From Flavobacteriaceae bacterium (lineage in GTDB: Bacteria; Bacteroidota; Bacteroidia; UKL13-3): a stretch of 33,014 nt of DNA. A program made the translations under genes and the position numbers. Below are positions 8,323 through 17,480 of the stretch, piece after piece. The stretch is taken from NCBI GenBank assembly GCA_025363675.1, contig JANYDJ010000083.1:1-33014 (forward strand), read 5' to 3'. The notes under the pieces were generated by a model. The model ran no database searches. It saw nothing but the letters and a program-made list of their open reading frames with translations, and was not told the DNA's origin. How positions within the stretch are numbered: position 1 is the stretch's first letter; each line of letters opens with the position of its first letter.

Positions 8323-9843
8323 GTGATGAAATTTTTAAAAAATCTTGGACTTTGCATTGTTGTTTTCTTTTTTTGTATTCCATTAGTTCATGCACAAAAC
8401 GAGCAGGATGTATTAAGATACAGCCGATTTTTCCCTTTCAGTACTGCACGAAGTTTGGCATTGGGTGGGGCCATGGGAGCAGTGGGGCACGATATCGGAT
8501 CATACACTATAAACCCTGCTGGTATAGCTGTTAACCGATACAATCTTTTAAGTTTTAGCGGTGGTACCCTACAAACAATTTCATCGGGAAACTATGCTGG
8601 AGATATATCTCGGGCAAATCGTTTCAATCTCAATATCCCTTCTATGGGCATCGTATTTACAGGATTAAAATATGACGACAAAAACAAACCAGTTAGTGAT
8701 GGGTGGGCCAATGTGAACCTATTGTTTAGTTATAACCGCGTTACCCCTTTATACGAAGATTATACCTATAGCGGCAATAATAACCAGAGTTCTATAGCTG
8801 ATGTATTTGCACAGCAGGCCGCCGGCAATAGCACCTCCGATTTAGAAAATAACTATGCCGACCCGTATGCCCTTGCCTATAAATCGGGTATTATAAAATC
8901 GGCAGGAACTTTTGGAAAGTATGTTCCCTCCTTTACAGAAAACAACAACAACCCCCGACCTAACTTCTCGCAATCGGGACAAAATGTGTTACGGGGCAAT
9001 GTGAATGAATTTAGCACAGGCGTAGCCGCCAGCTATGCACACCGTTGGTTTATTGGAGGTACTTTTATATTACAAACCATCCGGTTTAAATCTAATTTAA
9101 ATTACCAGGAGGAAGATATAGATAACACGGCAGCATATATAAAATCAATGGCATACGATCAAAAACTCTTTACCAGTGGTAGCGGTGCAGGTTTCAAATT
9201 GGGAGCGATATACAGAGCCAATGATTTAGTTAGAATTGGATTAAGCTATCATAGTCCGATAGCCTATAGCCTCACCGACCAATATAGTTATAATGTTTCA
9301 TCTACATTGGACCAAGCATCCAATGGCACTGCTTATTATACCAACCCTTCTGACCAACAAAATTTTTCTTATCGCATATATCGTCCGGGTCGCATTATAG
9401 TTAGCTTAGCTTTGGTAAAAGAGAAAAAAGGCTTATGGAGTTTAGATGCTGAGTATGTGAATTATTCTAATGGGAACCTATCTTCAATCACTTATAATTT
9501 TAACCAAGAAAATAAGAATATAATAAAATCATACAACCCTGGTTGGAATATCCGCACGGGCGGAGAGCTGTTTTTCGAAAAGGTATTCTTGCGTTGTGGT
9601 TATTCCTATATGGCCAGCCCATATACTGATAAAAATACCTATGCAGCAGCACTGTCATCTAGGCATTTAATAAGTGGCGGACTCGGTATCAATAATAAAT
9701 ATAATTCATTTGACATAGGGCTTGGATACATAACGGGCAAAGACTATTTCACGCCCTATAGCATAAGTAATCTGCCCTACCAAAGTGCCATTGTAAAGGA
9801 AGAATCCTTTATGATGATGCTTACCTATAATTATAAGTTTTAG
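8323..9843 (+). CDS. Outer-membrane beta-barrel protein, OMPP1/FadL/PorV-like
   Basis: Signal peptide, then YSRFFPFSTARSLALGGAMGAVGHDIGSYTINPAGIA, typical of this Bacteroidota barrel family; ends with aromatic LTYNYKF. Confidence 0.75.
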   Translation: MMKFLKNLGLCIVVFFFCIPLVHAQNEQDVLRYSRFFPFSTARSLALGGAMGAVGHDIGSYTINPAGIAVNRYNLLSFSGGTLQTISSGNYAGDISRANRFNLNIPSMGIVFTGLKYDDKNKPVSDGWANVNLLFSYNRVTPLYEDYTYSGNNNQSSIADVFAQQAAGNSTSDLENNYADPYALAYKSGIIKSAGTFGKYVPSFTENNNNPRPNFSQSGQNVLRGNVNEFSTGVAASYAHRWFIGGTFILQTIRFKSNLNYQEEDIDNTAAYIKSMAYDQKLFTSGSGAGFKLGAIYRANDLVRIGLSYHSPIAYSLTDQYSYNVSSTLDQASNGTAYYTNPSDQQNFSYRIYRPGRIIVSLALVKEKKGLWSLDAEYVNYSNGNLSSITYNFNQENKNIIKSYNPGWNIRTGGELFFEKVFLRCGYSYMASPYTDKNTYAAALSSRHLISGGLGINNKYNSFDIGLGYITGKDYFTPYSISNLPYQSAIVKEESFMMMLTYNYKF

Positions 9844-9968
9844 TACTTCGTGGTCTTAAAATTTTTGTAGAATTATTATATTTAATTAAAATTGCAGGAT
9901 ACGCTATATATAATACATCACCTGTTGAATCTAATTGAGCGGTAGATATTATAAGAATGCCAAAAAAT

Positions 9969-9999
9969 TTTGCCCCTTAAATATTCCTATCTACTTTTG
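9969..9999 (+). promoter_or_regulatory. Bacteroidota-type promoter for the Glu dehydrogenase gene
   Basis: TTTG (9969-9972), 19-nt spacer, TACTTTTG (9992-9999) = TTTG-N19-TAnnTTTG. Confidence 0.75.
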
Positions 10000-10026
10000 C
10001 AGCCCTAAATTCTAAACTCATTAAGA

Positions 10027-11301
10027 ATGACTTATAAAGAACCCGCTCCATTGAGCAAAACCCACCTCAACCCTTTCGAGTCTATGATGTCACGATTTGA
10101 CATTGCTGCTAAAGCCCTCGGATTAGACGACTCATCGTATAATGTATTGAAATCGCCCGCCAAAGTGGTGATGGTAAACCTGCCCGTAGTAATGGACAAT
10201 GGCAAAGTGCAAGTGTTTGAAGGTTACCGTGTAGTACATAATGCAAACCTAGGCCCATCCAAAGGCGGTATACGCTATAGTATGGATGTGAACCTAGACG
10301 AGGTGAAAGCCCTTGCAGCATGGATGACCTGGAAATGTGCCGTAGTTGGTATTCCTTATGGCGGTGGTAAGGGAGGTGTTAAATGCGACCCACGCAGCAT
10401 GAGCAAAGGCGAACTTGAAAGACTTACCCGTGCCTATACCGTTTCTATGATAGACGTGTTCGGCCCCGAAAAAGATATACCAGCACCCGATATGGGAACA
10501 GGCCCGCAAGAGATGGCTTGGCTAATGGATGAATATTCAAAAATAAAAGGCTACTCATGCCCCGCAGTTGTTACCGGAAAGCCATTGGTACTTGGTGGTT
10601 CATTAGGCCGTGTGGAAGCTACCGGCCGTGGGGTGATGGTTACTGCCCGCAGTGCGATGGCCAAAATGGGAATTAATCCTGTTGGGGCAACCTGTGCTGT
10701 GCAAGGATTTGGTAACGTAGGTTCCATATCTGCAAAACTTTTGGCCACACAAGGTCTAAAAATTGTAGCCATTTCTGATGTAAGCGGTGGTTATTATAAT
10801 CCCGATGGAATTAATATAGAAGAAGCAATAGCGTATCGTGATGGAAACCAAGGAACACTAGAAGGATTTCAAGCTCAGAAAATTAGCAACAATGAGTTGT
10901 TAACTTTAGATGTTACAGTATTGGTACCTGCCGCTATGGAAGACCAAATAACTGCTGAAAATGCAAACGATATAAAAGCCAAACTTATTGTGGAAGGTGC
11001 CAATGGGCCTACATCGTGGAATGCTGATGAGATATTAAATAGCAAAGGTATTATGGTTGTTCCCGATATTTTGGCAAATGCGGGGGGCGTTACTGTATCG
11101 TATTTTGAATGGGTACAGAACCGACTTGGATATTATTGGACAGAAGAACGCGTAAATCGCCGTGCCGATCGTACTATGAAAATGGCTTTTGAAGCAGTAT
11201 ATGCCGCTGCCCAAAAATATAATGTAAGTTGGCGTATTGCTGCCTACGTAGTATCTATTGACAAGGTAGCCAACACCCAAAAATTCCGCGGCGTATTTTA
11301 A
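10027..11301 (+). CDS. Glu/Leu/Phe/Val dehydrogenase (glutamate dehydrogenase)
   Basis: GPSKGGIRY...VDEVKALAAWMTWKCAVVGIPYGGGKGGV; PDMGTGPQEMAWLMDEY; AVQGFGNVGSISAKLL; ANAGGVTVSYFEWVQN. Confidence 0.95.
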   Translation: MTYKEPAPLSKTHLNPFESMMSRFDIAAKALGLDDSSYNVLKSPAKVVMVNLPVVMDNGKVQVFEGYRVVHNANLGPSKGGIRYSMDVNLDEVKALAAWMTWKCAVVGIPYGGGKGGVKCDPRSMSKGELERLTRAYTVSMIDVFGPEKDIPAPDMGTGPQEMAWLMDEYSKIKGYSCPAVVTGKPLVLGGSLGRVEATGRGVMVTARSAMAKMGINPVGATCAVQGFGNVGSISAKLLATQGLKIVAISDVSGGYYNPDGINIEEAIAYRDGNQGTLEGFQAQKISNNELLTLDVTVLVPAAMEDQITAENANDIKAKLIVEGANGPTSWNADEILNSKGIMVVPDILANAGGVTVSYFEWVQNRLGYYWTEERVNRRADRTMKMAFEAVYAAAQKYNVSWRIAAYVVSIDKVANTQKFRGVF

Positions 11302-11332
11302 TTCAGGATTCGCTTAACTAATTTTAATTTGA

Positions 11333-11416
11333 AAAGTATAAAGTACCTTATACTTGCTACTTTATACTTAATACCTACTACTTGATACCTTATACTATTT
11401 ACTTTATACTATTATG
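11333..11416. repeat. 12-unit degenerate heptanucleotide array ending in the psd start codon
   Basis: AAAGTAT AAAGTAC CTTATAC TTGCTAC TTTATAC TTAATAC CTACTAC TTGATAC CTTATAC TATTTAC TTTATAC TATTATG; units 2-11 all end in TAC. Confidence 0.9.
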
Positions 11417-12070
11417 ATACACAAAGAAGGATTTGCCACAATTTTTATCGTTACTCTACTATTGGTGGGCATAAATTGGGGGTTGACTTTTATCACCAAA
11501 AATGAAATCATTGTTGGGCTGCTTTTGTTGGCTTCGATAATTGTATTTGGTATTGTATTACAGTTTTTTCGCAACCCCAGCAGGAACACTCCTATTAATG
11601 CCAATAATATTATAGCACCCTGCGATGGCAAAGTGGTGGTAATAGAAGAAGTGGAAGAGCCCGAATATTTCAAAGACAAACGCATACAGGTTTCTATTTT
11701 TATGAATCCTTTTAATGTGCATGTAAATAGAAATCCAATTAGTGGAACCGTAAAATATAGCAAGTATCATCCGGGCAAATATTTGGTAGCTTGGCACCCT
11801 AAAAGCAGTACAGAAAATGAACGCACCACTATTGTAATAGAACAGCCCGAAAAAAAAATGGAAGTACTTTTCCGTCAAATAGCTGGGGCTATGGCTCGCC
11901 GTGTGGTAAACTACAGTAAAGAAGGACAACCCGCCATGCAGGGAGCCGAAATGGGATTTATTAAATTTGGAAGTCGTGTTGATATTTTTTTACCCGTAGG
12001 AACACAGATAAAAGTAAAACTGGGCGATAAAACCGTGGGCGGAGAAAGCATCATCGCTTCTTTTGCTTAA
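11414..12070 (+). CDS. psd: Phosphatidylserine decarboxylase family protein
   Basis: FFRNPSR, SIFMNPFNVHVNRNPISGTVKYSKYHPGKYLVAWHPKSSTENERT, and KFGSRVDIFLP (Gly-Ser pyruvoyl cleavage site). Confidence 0.93.
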   Translation: MIHKEGFATIFIVTLLLVGINWGLTFITKNEIIVGLLLLASIIVFGIVLQFFRNPSRNTPINANNIIAPCDGKVVVIEEVEEPEYFKDKRIQVSIFMNPFNVHVNRNPISGTVKYSKYHPGKYLVAWHPKSSTENERTTIVIEQPEKKMEVLFRQIAGAMARRVVNYSKEGQPAMQGAEMGFIKFGSRVDIFLPVGTQIKVKLGDKTVGGESIIASFA

Positions 12071-12173
12071 TGGTTGTGGTAAGTATTAAATACCACACAA
12101 GTATTCCCAAGTTCTTGTCTTATATCAAAGGCAATTATTATATAAGCTAGCATTGTTTTTATTCTTAATATAA

Positions 12174-14012
12174 GTGAATACTAAAATATATTTTCGCATC
12201 TTGGGGTTTGCCCGCAAATCCATGAGTATTGTTCCATTATATATATTATTTTCTTTGATGAGCATTGTATTTGGGATGCTTAATATTATACTATTAATTC
12301 CCTTGTTAAAAGTTATATTTGACAAAGCCCAACCGAAACACCTGCCATCACCTACTTTCAACAATCCGTTCCAGTATTTATTAGATTCTTTCAATTATCA
12401 GTTCGATAAAATATTGATAGAACACGGAAGTTTGGGTTCCTTATATTTTGTATGTGCCGTGGTAATGATATCCGTACTGTTGGCCAATGTATGCCGCTAT
12501 ATGGCCCAGCGTACGATGCTAAAAATACGGGTAAATGTAATCAGAAATTTGAGGCAGGCCATCTATGATAAAATTGTATCGCTCGATTTATCTTTTTTCA
12601 GCAACCAACGCAAAGGCGATTTAATGTCGAGCATGAGCAATGATGTGCAATCTATTGAAGACACTGTGGTTTCAAGCATACAAGTGGTATTTAAAGACCC
12701 TTTGATGATTATTGTATATTTCATTATGCTTTTCTCTTTATCAACCAAGCTCACTTTGTTTACTATTATAATATTACCCCTAACCGGTTTGTTAATTTCT
12801 CAAATAAGCAAGCGGCTAAAAAAAGACTCTGTTGAAAGCCAGAAAACTTTGGGCAGCCTGCTCTCTATTACCGAGGAGACCATATCGGGCACCCGTATTA
12901 TAAAAGCTTTTAATGCACAACATTATTTAAGAGACAAATTTGAAAGCCTCAATTTTTATTATACACGCACCCTCAAACGTATGTTTTACCGACGCGATAT
13001 TGCTTCGCCTTTAACAGAGTTTATGGCCTACGGTGCTATCATCGCTATTATATTATATGTGGGGCCTTTGGTTTTATCTGATAAGAGTGATTTAAGTGCT
13101 GAAGAATTTATAGGATATATTGTTTTTTATGTGCGGATTTTAGACCCCGCCAAAAACATTACCGGAGCTATAGCGGCCATACAGCGTGGGCTGGCATCGG
13201 GCGAAAGAATTTTTGCCATCATGGATGAAGAGCAACATATAGTAGAGAAACCAAATGCCGAAGCCATACAAAGTTTCGAAAAAGATATCACATTTAACAA
13301 CCTCTCATTTGCCTATACTAAAGGAGATACAGGCTATGTACTCAAAGATATAAACCTTACCATAAAGAAAGGACACATGGTGGCACTGGTAGGACATTCG
13401 GGAAGCGGGAAAACTACTTTGAGTGATATGCTGCCTCGCTATTATGATCCAAGCCAAGGCTCTGTGAAAATTGATGGGCACAATTTGAAGGATATTAAAC
13501 TTCACAACCTGCGAGACCTCATGGGTGTGGTATCGCAAGAAGCAATTTTATTTAATGACAGTATATATAATAATATTGCTTTTGGATTACCACACATACA
13601 GCAAGAAGAGGTGGAACAAGCAGCCGCAATTGCCAATGCCCACGATTTTATTATGCAAACTGAAAATGGCTACCAAACGATAATAGGAGACCGTGGGAAT
13701 AAATTAAGCGGAGGGCAAAGACAACGGCTCTCTATAGCTCGTGCGGTGCTTAAAAATCCTCCCATATTAATACTCGATGAAGCCACCAGTGCACTGGATA
13801 CCGAAAGCGAAAAAATAGTACAAGATGCATTATATAAACTCATGCAGAACAGAACTAGTATTGTAATTGCACACAGGCTTAGCACCGTGCAAAGTGCCGA
13901 TATGATAGTGGTGCTTGACAAAGGCCAGATAGTGCAATGCGGCACGCACGAAGAACTGATTACACAAACTGGGATATATAAACAATTGAACGATTTACAA
14001 AAACTGGGTTAA
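12174..14012 (+). CDS. ABC transporter, fused permease/ATPase (MsbA-like lipid exporter), GTG start
   Basis: ABC TM domain; VALVGHSGSGKTTL Walker A, LSGGQRQRLSIARAVLKNPPILILDEATSALD signature and Walker B. Confidence 0.93.
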   Translation: MNTKIYFRILGFARKSMSIVPLYILFSLMSIVFGMLNIILLIPLLKVIFDKAQPKHLPSPTFNNPFQYLLDSFNYQFDKILIEHGSLGSLYFVCAVVMISVLLANVCRYMAQRTMLKIRVNVIRNLRQAIYDKIVSLDLSFFSNQRKGDLMSSMSNDVQSIEDTVVSSIQVVFKDPLMIIVYFIMLFSLSTKLTLFTIIILPLTGLLISQISKRLKKDSVESQKTLGSLLSITEETISGTRIIKAFNAQHYLRDKFESLNFYYTRTLKRMFYRRDIASPLTEFMAYGAIIAIILYVGPLVLSDKSDLSAEEFIGYIVFYVRILDPAKNITGAIAAIQRGLASGERIFAIMDEEQHIVEKPNAEAIQSFEKDITFNNLSFAYTKGDTGYVLKDINLTIKKGHMVALVGHSGSGKTTLSDMLPRYYDPSQGSVKIDGHNLKDIKLHNLRDLMGVVSQEAILFNDSIYNNIAFGLPHIQQEEVEQAAAIANAHDFIMQTENGYQTIIGDRGNKLSGGQRQRLSIARAVLKNPPILILDEATSALDTESEKIVQDALYKLMQNRTSIVIAHRLSTVQSADMIVVLDKGQIVQCGTHEELITQTGIYKQLNDLQKLG

Positions 14013-14075
14013 GTTGTGCATAAAATTCTCAACTATTTAAGCTATTCTTCCTACCTTTGTTTTGTCATTAACTGC

Positions 14076-14762
14076 ATGAAACACATATATAATACTATTT
14101 TATTTGTTTTAATCTCAATGGTTTTGAGTATATCATTTGCAGTTGCTCAAACCCCTGCAAAGCCCAGTAAAAAATTAAATTATTTACAAAGCGACGGCTA
14201 TGCAAAAGCCCTAAAATACGCTGCTACAGAGAACAAGCCTGTGCTCCTATTTTTCAATTCGCACGATTGCCACCAATGCGAAAAATTTAGCAGCGAGGTG
14301 ATGGAAAGTGATACATTTATTAAAGCGATTAAAGGGAAATTTATAGCAGTAAATGCATCCGTAAATAATGATGATGCCAAGAAAGCAGCTATCAAATTTG
14401 GGGTAATGAAACTTCCTTTATTGGTGATGATGCACTCGGCAATGCCCGAGTTTTTTTATATATGCGAGATGACCATGAATGCTGATTCTATGGGAAAACA
14501 AGCAGATGCATTTACCGCCGCCAAAAATCTATATGATCAAATTCTGTTGATGACAAGCACAAATAAAATCAGCAATGATTCTGCATCAGCAGAAATTGCT
14601 CGAAATTATGCAAAACGTGACTACACAAAATATAAAGACAATGAAGCAACATTGCATTGCAAATCGAGAACTTTAGATATTAAATTTTTTACCAAATTTA
14701 AAGATATATATATACAAGAGTGGGAAATACAGAAGAAAAAGGCAGCGGCCAAAAAGCCTTAA
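14076..14762 (+). CDS. Thioredoxin-like periplasmic protein; start likely at 14076
   Basis: Signal peptide MKHIYNTILFVLISMVLSISFAVAQ; KPVLLFFNSHDCHQCEKFSSEVM (CxxC), FGVMKLPLLVMM (cis-Pro). Confidence 0.8.
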   Translation: MKHIYNTILFVLISMVLSISFAVAQTPAKPSKKLNYLQSDGYAKALKYAATENKPVLLFFNSHDCHQCEKFSSEVMESDTFIKAIKGKFIAVNASVNNDDAKKAAIKFGVMKLPLLVMMHSAMPEFFYICEMTMNADSMGKQADAFTAAKNLYDQILLMTSTNKISNDSASAEIARNYAKRDYTKYKDNEATLHCKSRTLDIKFFTKFKDIYIQEWEIQKKKAAAKKP

Positions 14763-15904
14763 AAGTACTTATAGTAGGTCCTGCACATCCTTTGCGTGGC
14801 GGCCTTGCCACTTTTGACGAACGCCTTTGCAAAACATTTAACGACCTTGGGCACCATTGCGAAATTCTTAATTTTAGCTTGCAGTACCCCAATGTATTAT
14901 TCCCCGGAAAAACTCAATATAGCGATGAGCCGGCACCCCAAAATATGATTATAAATACAGAGCTTAATTCTGTAAACCCGCTCAACTGGCTTGCCAAAGG
15001 TTTAAAATATAAAAAACAAAACTACGATTTTTTGGTGTTCCGTTTTTGGATGCCATTTATGGGGCCCTGCTTGGGTAGTATCGCACGTATAGTTAAGTCC
15101 AATAAAAAAACCAAAATTTTAGCCATTGCCGACAATTTAATACCGCACGAAAAAAGAGCTGGTGATCTACTTTTTACCAAATACTTTATCAATTCCACAC
15201 AAGGGCTGCTTACTATGTCGCAATCGGTAATGCACGATATTGATTTGTATTTTCCGGGCAAGCCAAAAGCTTATAACCCGCATCCCATGTACGATTCGTT
15301 TGGCCCTGCCGTGAGCAGAGAAACAGCATTGAAAGAATTGAATCTCGATCCAGATTATCGCTATCTTTTATTTTTTGGTTTTATACGCAAATACAAAGGC
15401 TTGGATATATTACTAGAATCTTTAACAAAAAGTAAATACTTTAACAATGCTACAAAAAAAATTAAAGTAATTATTGCTGGTGAATTTTATGAAGACTCAA
15501 AACCTTATATGGATTTGATAGAAAAATACCAACTACAAGAACATTTAATTTTACACACCGATTTTATACAAAACAGTAAAGTGCCCAATTATTTCTGTGC
15601 TGCCGATATGGTGGTTCAGCCTTATCACAGTGCCACACAAAGTGGGGTTACGCAAATTGCTTACTATTATAATGTGCCGATGTTGGTAACCGATGTAGGT
15701 GGCCTAGCTGAGCTTGTTCCCCACAACCAGGTTGGTTATGTGTGCCAGCCAAATGCAGAATCGGTAGCGACCGCTATCGACGATTTTTTCGACCATAATA
15801 GATACGATTCTATGAGGACAAATGTAGAAGTATATAAAAAGAATTTTTCTTGGAATTCATTGGTCGAAAAACTGATTGGACTTTATAACAATACCAAACC
15901 ATAA
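14720..15904 (+). CDS. Glycosyltransferase family 4 (GT-B), GTG start overlapping the upstream gene
   Basis: VLIVGPAHPLRGGLATFDERL; YLLFFGFIRKYKGLDILLESL; VVQPYHSATQSGVTQIAYYYNVPMLVTDVGGLAELV. Confidence 0.88.
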   Translation: MGNTEEKGSGQKALKVLIVGPAHPLRGGLATFDERLCKTFNDLGHHCEILNFSLQYPNVLFPGKTQYSDEPAPQNMIINTELNSVNPLNWLAKGLKYKKQNYDFLVFRFWMPFMGPCLGSIARIVKSNKKTKILAIADNLIPHEKRAGDLLFTKYFINSTQGLLTMSQSVMHDIDLYFPGKPKAYNPHPMYDSFGPAVSRETALKELNLDPDYRYLLFFGFIRKYKGLDILLESLTKSKYFNNATKKIKVIIAGEFYEDSKPYMDLIEKYQLQEHLILHTDFIQNSKVPNYFCAADMVVQPYHSATQSGVTQIAYYYNVPMLVTDVGGLAELVPHNQVGYVCQPNAESVATAIDDFFDHNRYDSMRTNVEVYKKNFSWNSLVEKLIGLYNNTKP

Positions 15905-15915
15905 ATTAGCTAAAA

Positions 15916-16590
15916 ATGGCATCAATAAAAAAATATAGTATCGCATTTACTATTATAATATCACTCACCTGTATACTATACTTTTCATGGGACTATTATA
16001 ATAATTCAAAAGCCCTGAATACTGAGAAAAATTCACCCGATGATTCTTTAAAAGATTTAGATGCTATGGACACTATAATTGTTGGAACTAAAAACATAGC
16101 AGATATTGAAAAGCAATTCGGCCCCTCAAAAACTGACCAATTTGTAGGCAATTATTATATAGATAAAGAAGCAGGCTATATGTTTGAGGTTGATAGTGCC
16201 AAAAACTATAACCTTAAATACAATTTCGAGAAAAAAATTAAACCTGATGACCCGCTACTAAAGTGCAGCCCGGGCAAAAATATATTTTTTGAAATTACAG
16301 AAGTGCAACTGCAGAAAGGTATGGGTATCGATGATTATATAAACAGGTGGTGTCTTCCCGGAATATATAGCAATAGCAAATATCCCAAAGTATATTTTGA
16401 TTACCCAAATCAAACAGCTTATTTTAGAGGAGAGTTCCCTGCATTTAAACAACTATTATATACCAAATGCTGCTTAAGGGGAGATAAGGTTATGGTGTGC
16501 ATGCTTCGCTATAATGCCAAAGATGAATCAAATTATTTTGTAAAAGCATTATCTAAATCTGTTGACGGATTTAAATTAATTGCCAAATAA
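15916..16590 (+). CDS. Hypothetical membrane-anchored/secreted protein
   Basis: 224-aa ORF with N-terminal hydrophobic segment (YSIAFTIIISLTCILYFSW); no family recognised. Confidence 0.65.
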   Translation: MASIKKYSIAFTIIISLTCILYFSWDYYNNSKALNTEKNSPDDSLKDLDAMDTIIVGTKNIADIEKQFGPSKTDQFVGNYYIDKEAGYMFEVDSAKNYNLKYNFEKKIKPDDPLLKCSPGKNIFFEITEVQLQKGMGIDDYINRWCLPGIYSNSKYPKVYFDYPNQTAYFRGEFPAFKQLLYTKCCLRGDKVMVCMLRYNAKDESNYFVKALSKSVDGFKLIAK

Positions 16591-16618
16591 AAAGCAGATT
16601 CAATGAACCTGCTTTTTT
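16589..16618. terminator. Intrinsic terminator
   Basis: AAAAAGCAG gattcaatgaac CTGCTTTTTT-type hairpin with T tract at the end of CDS 15916-16590. Confidence 0.75.
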
Positions 16619-16643
16619 AAAACTATATAATGATAATAGTATA

Positions 16644-17312
16644 CTACAATTTCACAAATTTCACGTTCACTTCTATTCCAAACTTTTCGAAATGGAATAT
16701 ATAAACACCTTTGGGTAAAAAGGGCAGGGAAATACTTTGTATATCATTTCCATTTAATTGTTGGGTAGCAATTGATCTTCCGCTTAAATCAATAATTTTT
16801 ACTTGCTTAAAATCTGATATACCCGATACTTGTATACTTTCAGCAGCATCATATAAAATTACTTTGGGGGTTTTCGATTTTACATCTTCAATACCTGTGC
16901 ACCATGCTTTCAAATTATAAGTTAAAGTATCGGCATGTGTGGGGTCTGAATCTAATTTAATTGCAAGGGCTAATTGACCCGTGCCACAGTCAGCATTGGT
17001 TTCCACATCTATCTGAAAAGTCTTTGTTTTGCTTTTCCCAATCACAAACGGATTACTATTGGCAAAAGGCGTGTTGTGGCACACAAAAGGATCGCAAAAG
17101 GTAGTTACCCAACTGTTTTTAAAATTGGCATTTATCAAAGTCCATGTAAAATCTGTATCGGTTGTACTGTTGTTGGTAATTTGTATAGTCTTGGCTAAAG
17201 TGCCACCAACACCTGCATCGAGGTTGATTGTTTTTTGAGATAGCGTGAACTGCTGACCAAAAATAGCAAGCGTGGCGAATAAGAAAACTTGTAGTGAAAT
17301 TATTTTTTTCAT
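16644..17312 (-). CDS. Secreted protein with T9SS type A sorting domain; start likely at 17312
   Basis: Signal peptide MKKIISLQVFLFATLAIFGQQ; C-terminal FKQVKIIDLSGRSIATQQLNGNDIQSISLPFLPKGVYIFHFE. Confidence 0.8.
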   Translation of the reverse strand: MKKIISLQVFLFATLAIFGQQFTLSQKTINLDAGVGGTLAKTIQITNNSTTDTDFTWTLINANFKNSWVTTFCDPFVCHNTPFANSNPFVIGKSKTKTFQIDVETNADCGTGQLALAIKLDSDPTHADTLTYNLKAWCTGIEDVKSKTPKVILYDAAESIQVSGISDFKQVKIIDLSGRSIATQQLNGNDIQSISLPFLPKGVYIFHFEKFGIEVNVKFVKL

Positions 17313-17394
17313 TGGATAAAGACGGTTAATTTTAGGCAAAAATAAAGAAAAGTATTCGAGAACGACAACTTTTTCTATTTTAAATTTTTTTATG

Positions 17395-17408
17395 TTTTAC
17401 TAGTAAAA
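17395..17408. promoter_or_regulatory. Perfect palindrome between divergent T9SS-cargo genes
   Basis: TTTTACTAGTAAAA; lies upstream of a TTTA-N19-TACCTTAG promoter-like sequence before 17481. Confidence 0.35.
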
Positions 17409-17480
17409 TGAAAAAAATTTTACGGTTGCAAAAAAAGATTGTACCTTAGCAGCCCAAATTAATCTAAAATCAAAAAAAAC

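Noticed and set aside
11333-11416. Heptamer arrays considered as CRISPR or DR-spacer structure
   Set aside because: Units are 7 bp with no spacers and no cas genes in the window; tandem, not interspersed.
12071-12110. TGTGGTA...TACCACA hairpin after psd as a terminator
   Set aside because: Only 7-bp arms and no T tract; insufficient support.
17408-17449. Possible leader peptide MKKILRLQKKIVP upstream of the Omp28-like gene
   Set aside because: Overlaps the likely promoter and has no attenuator structure after it; probably chance.
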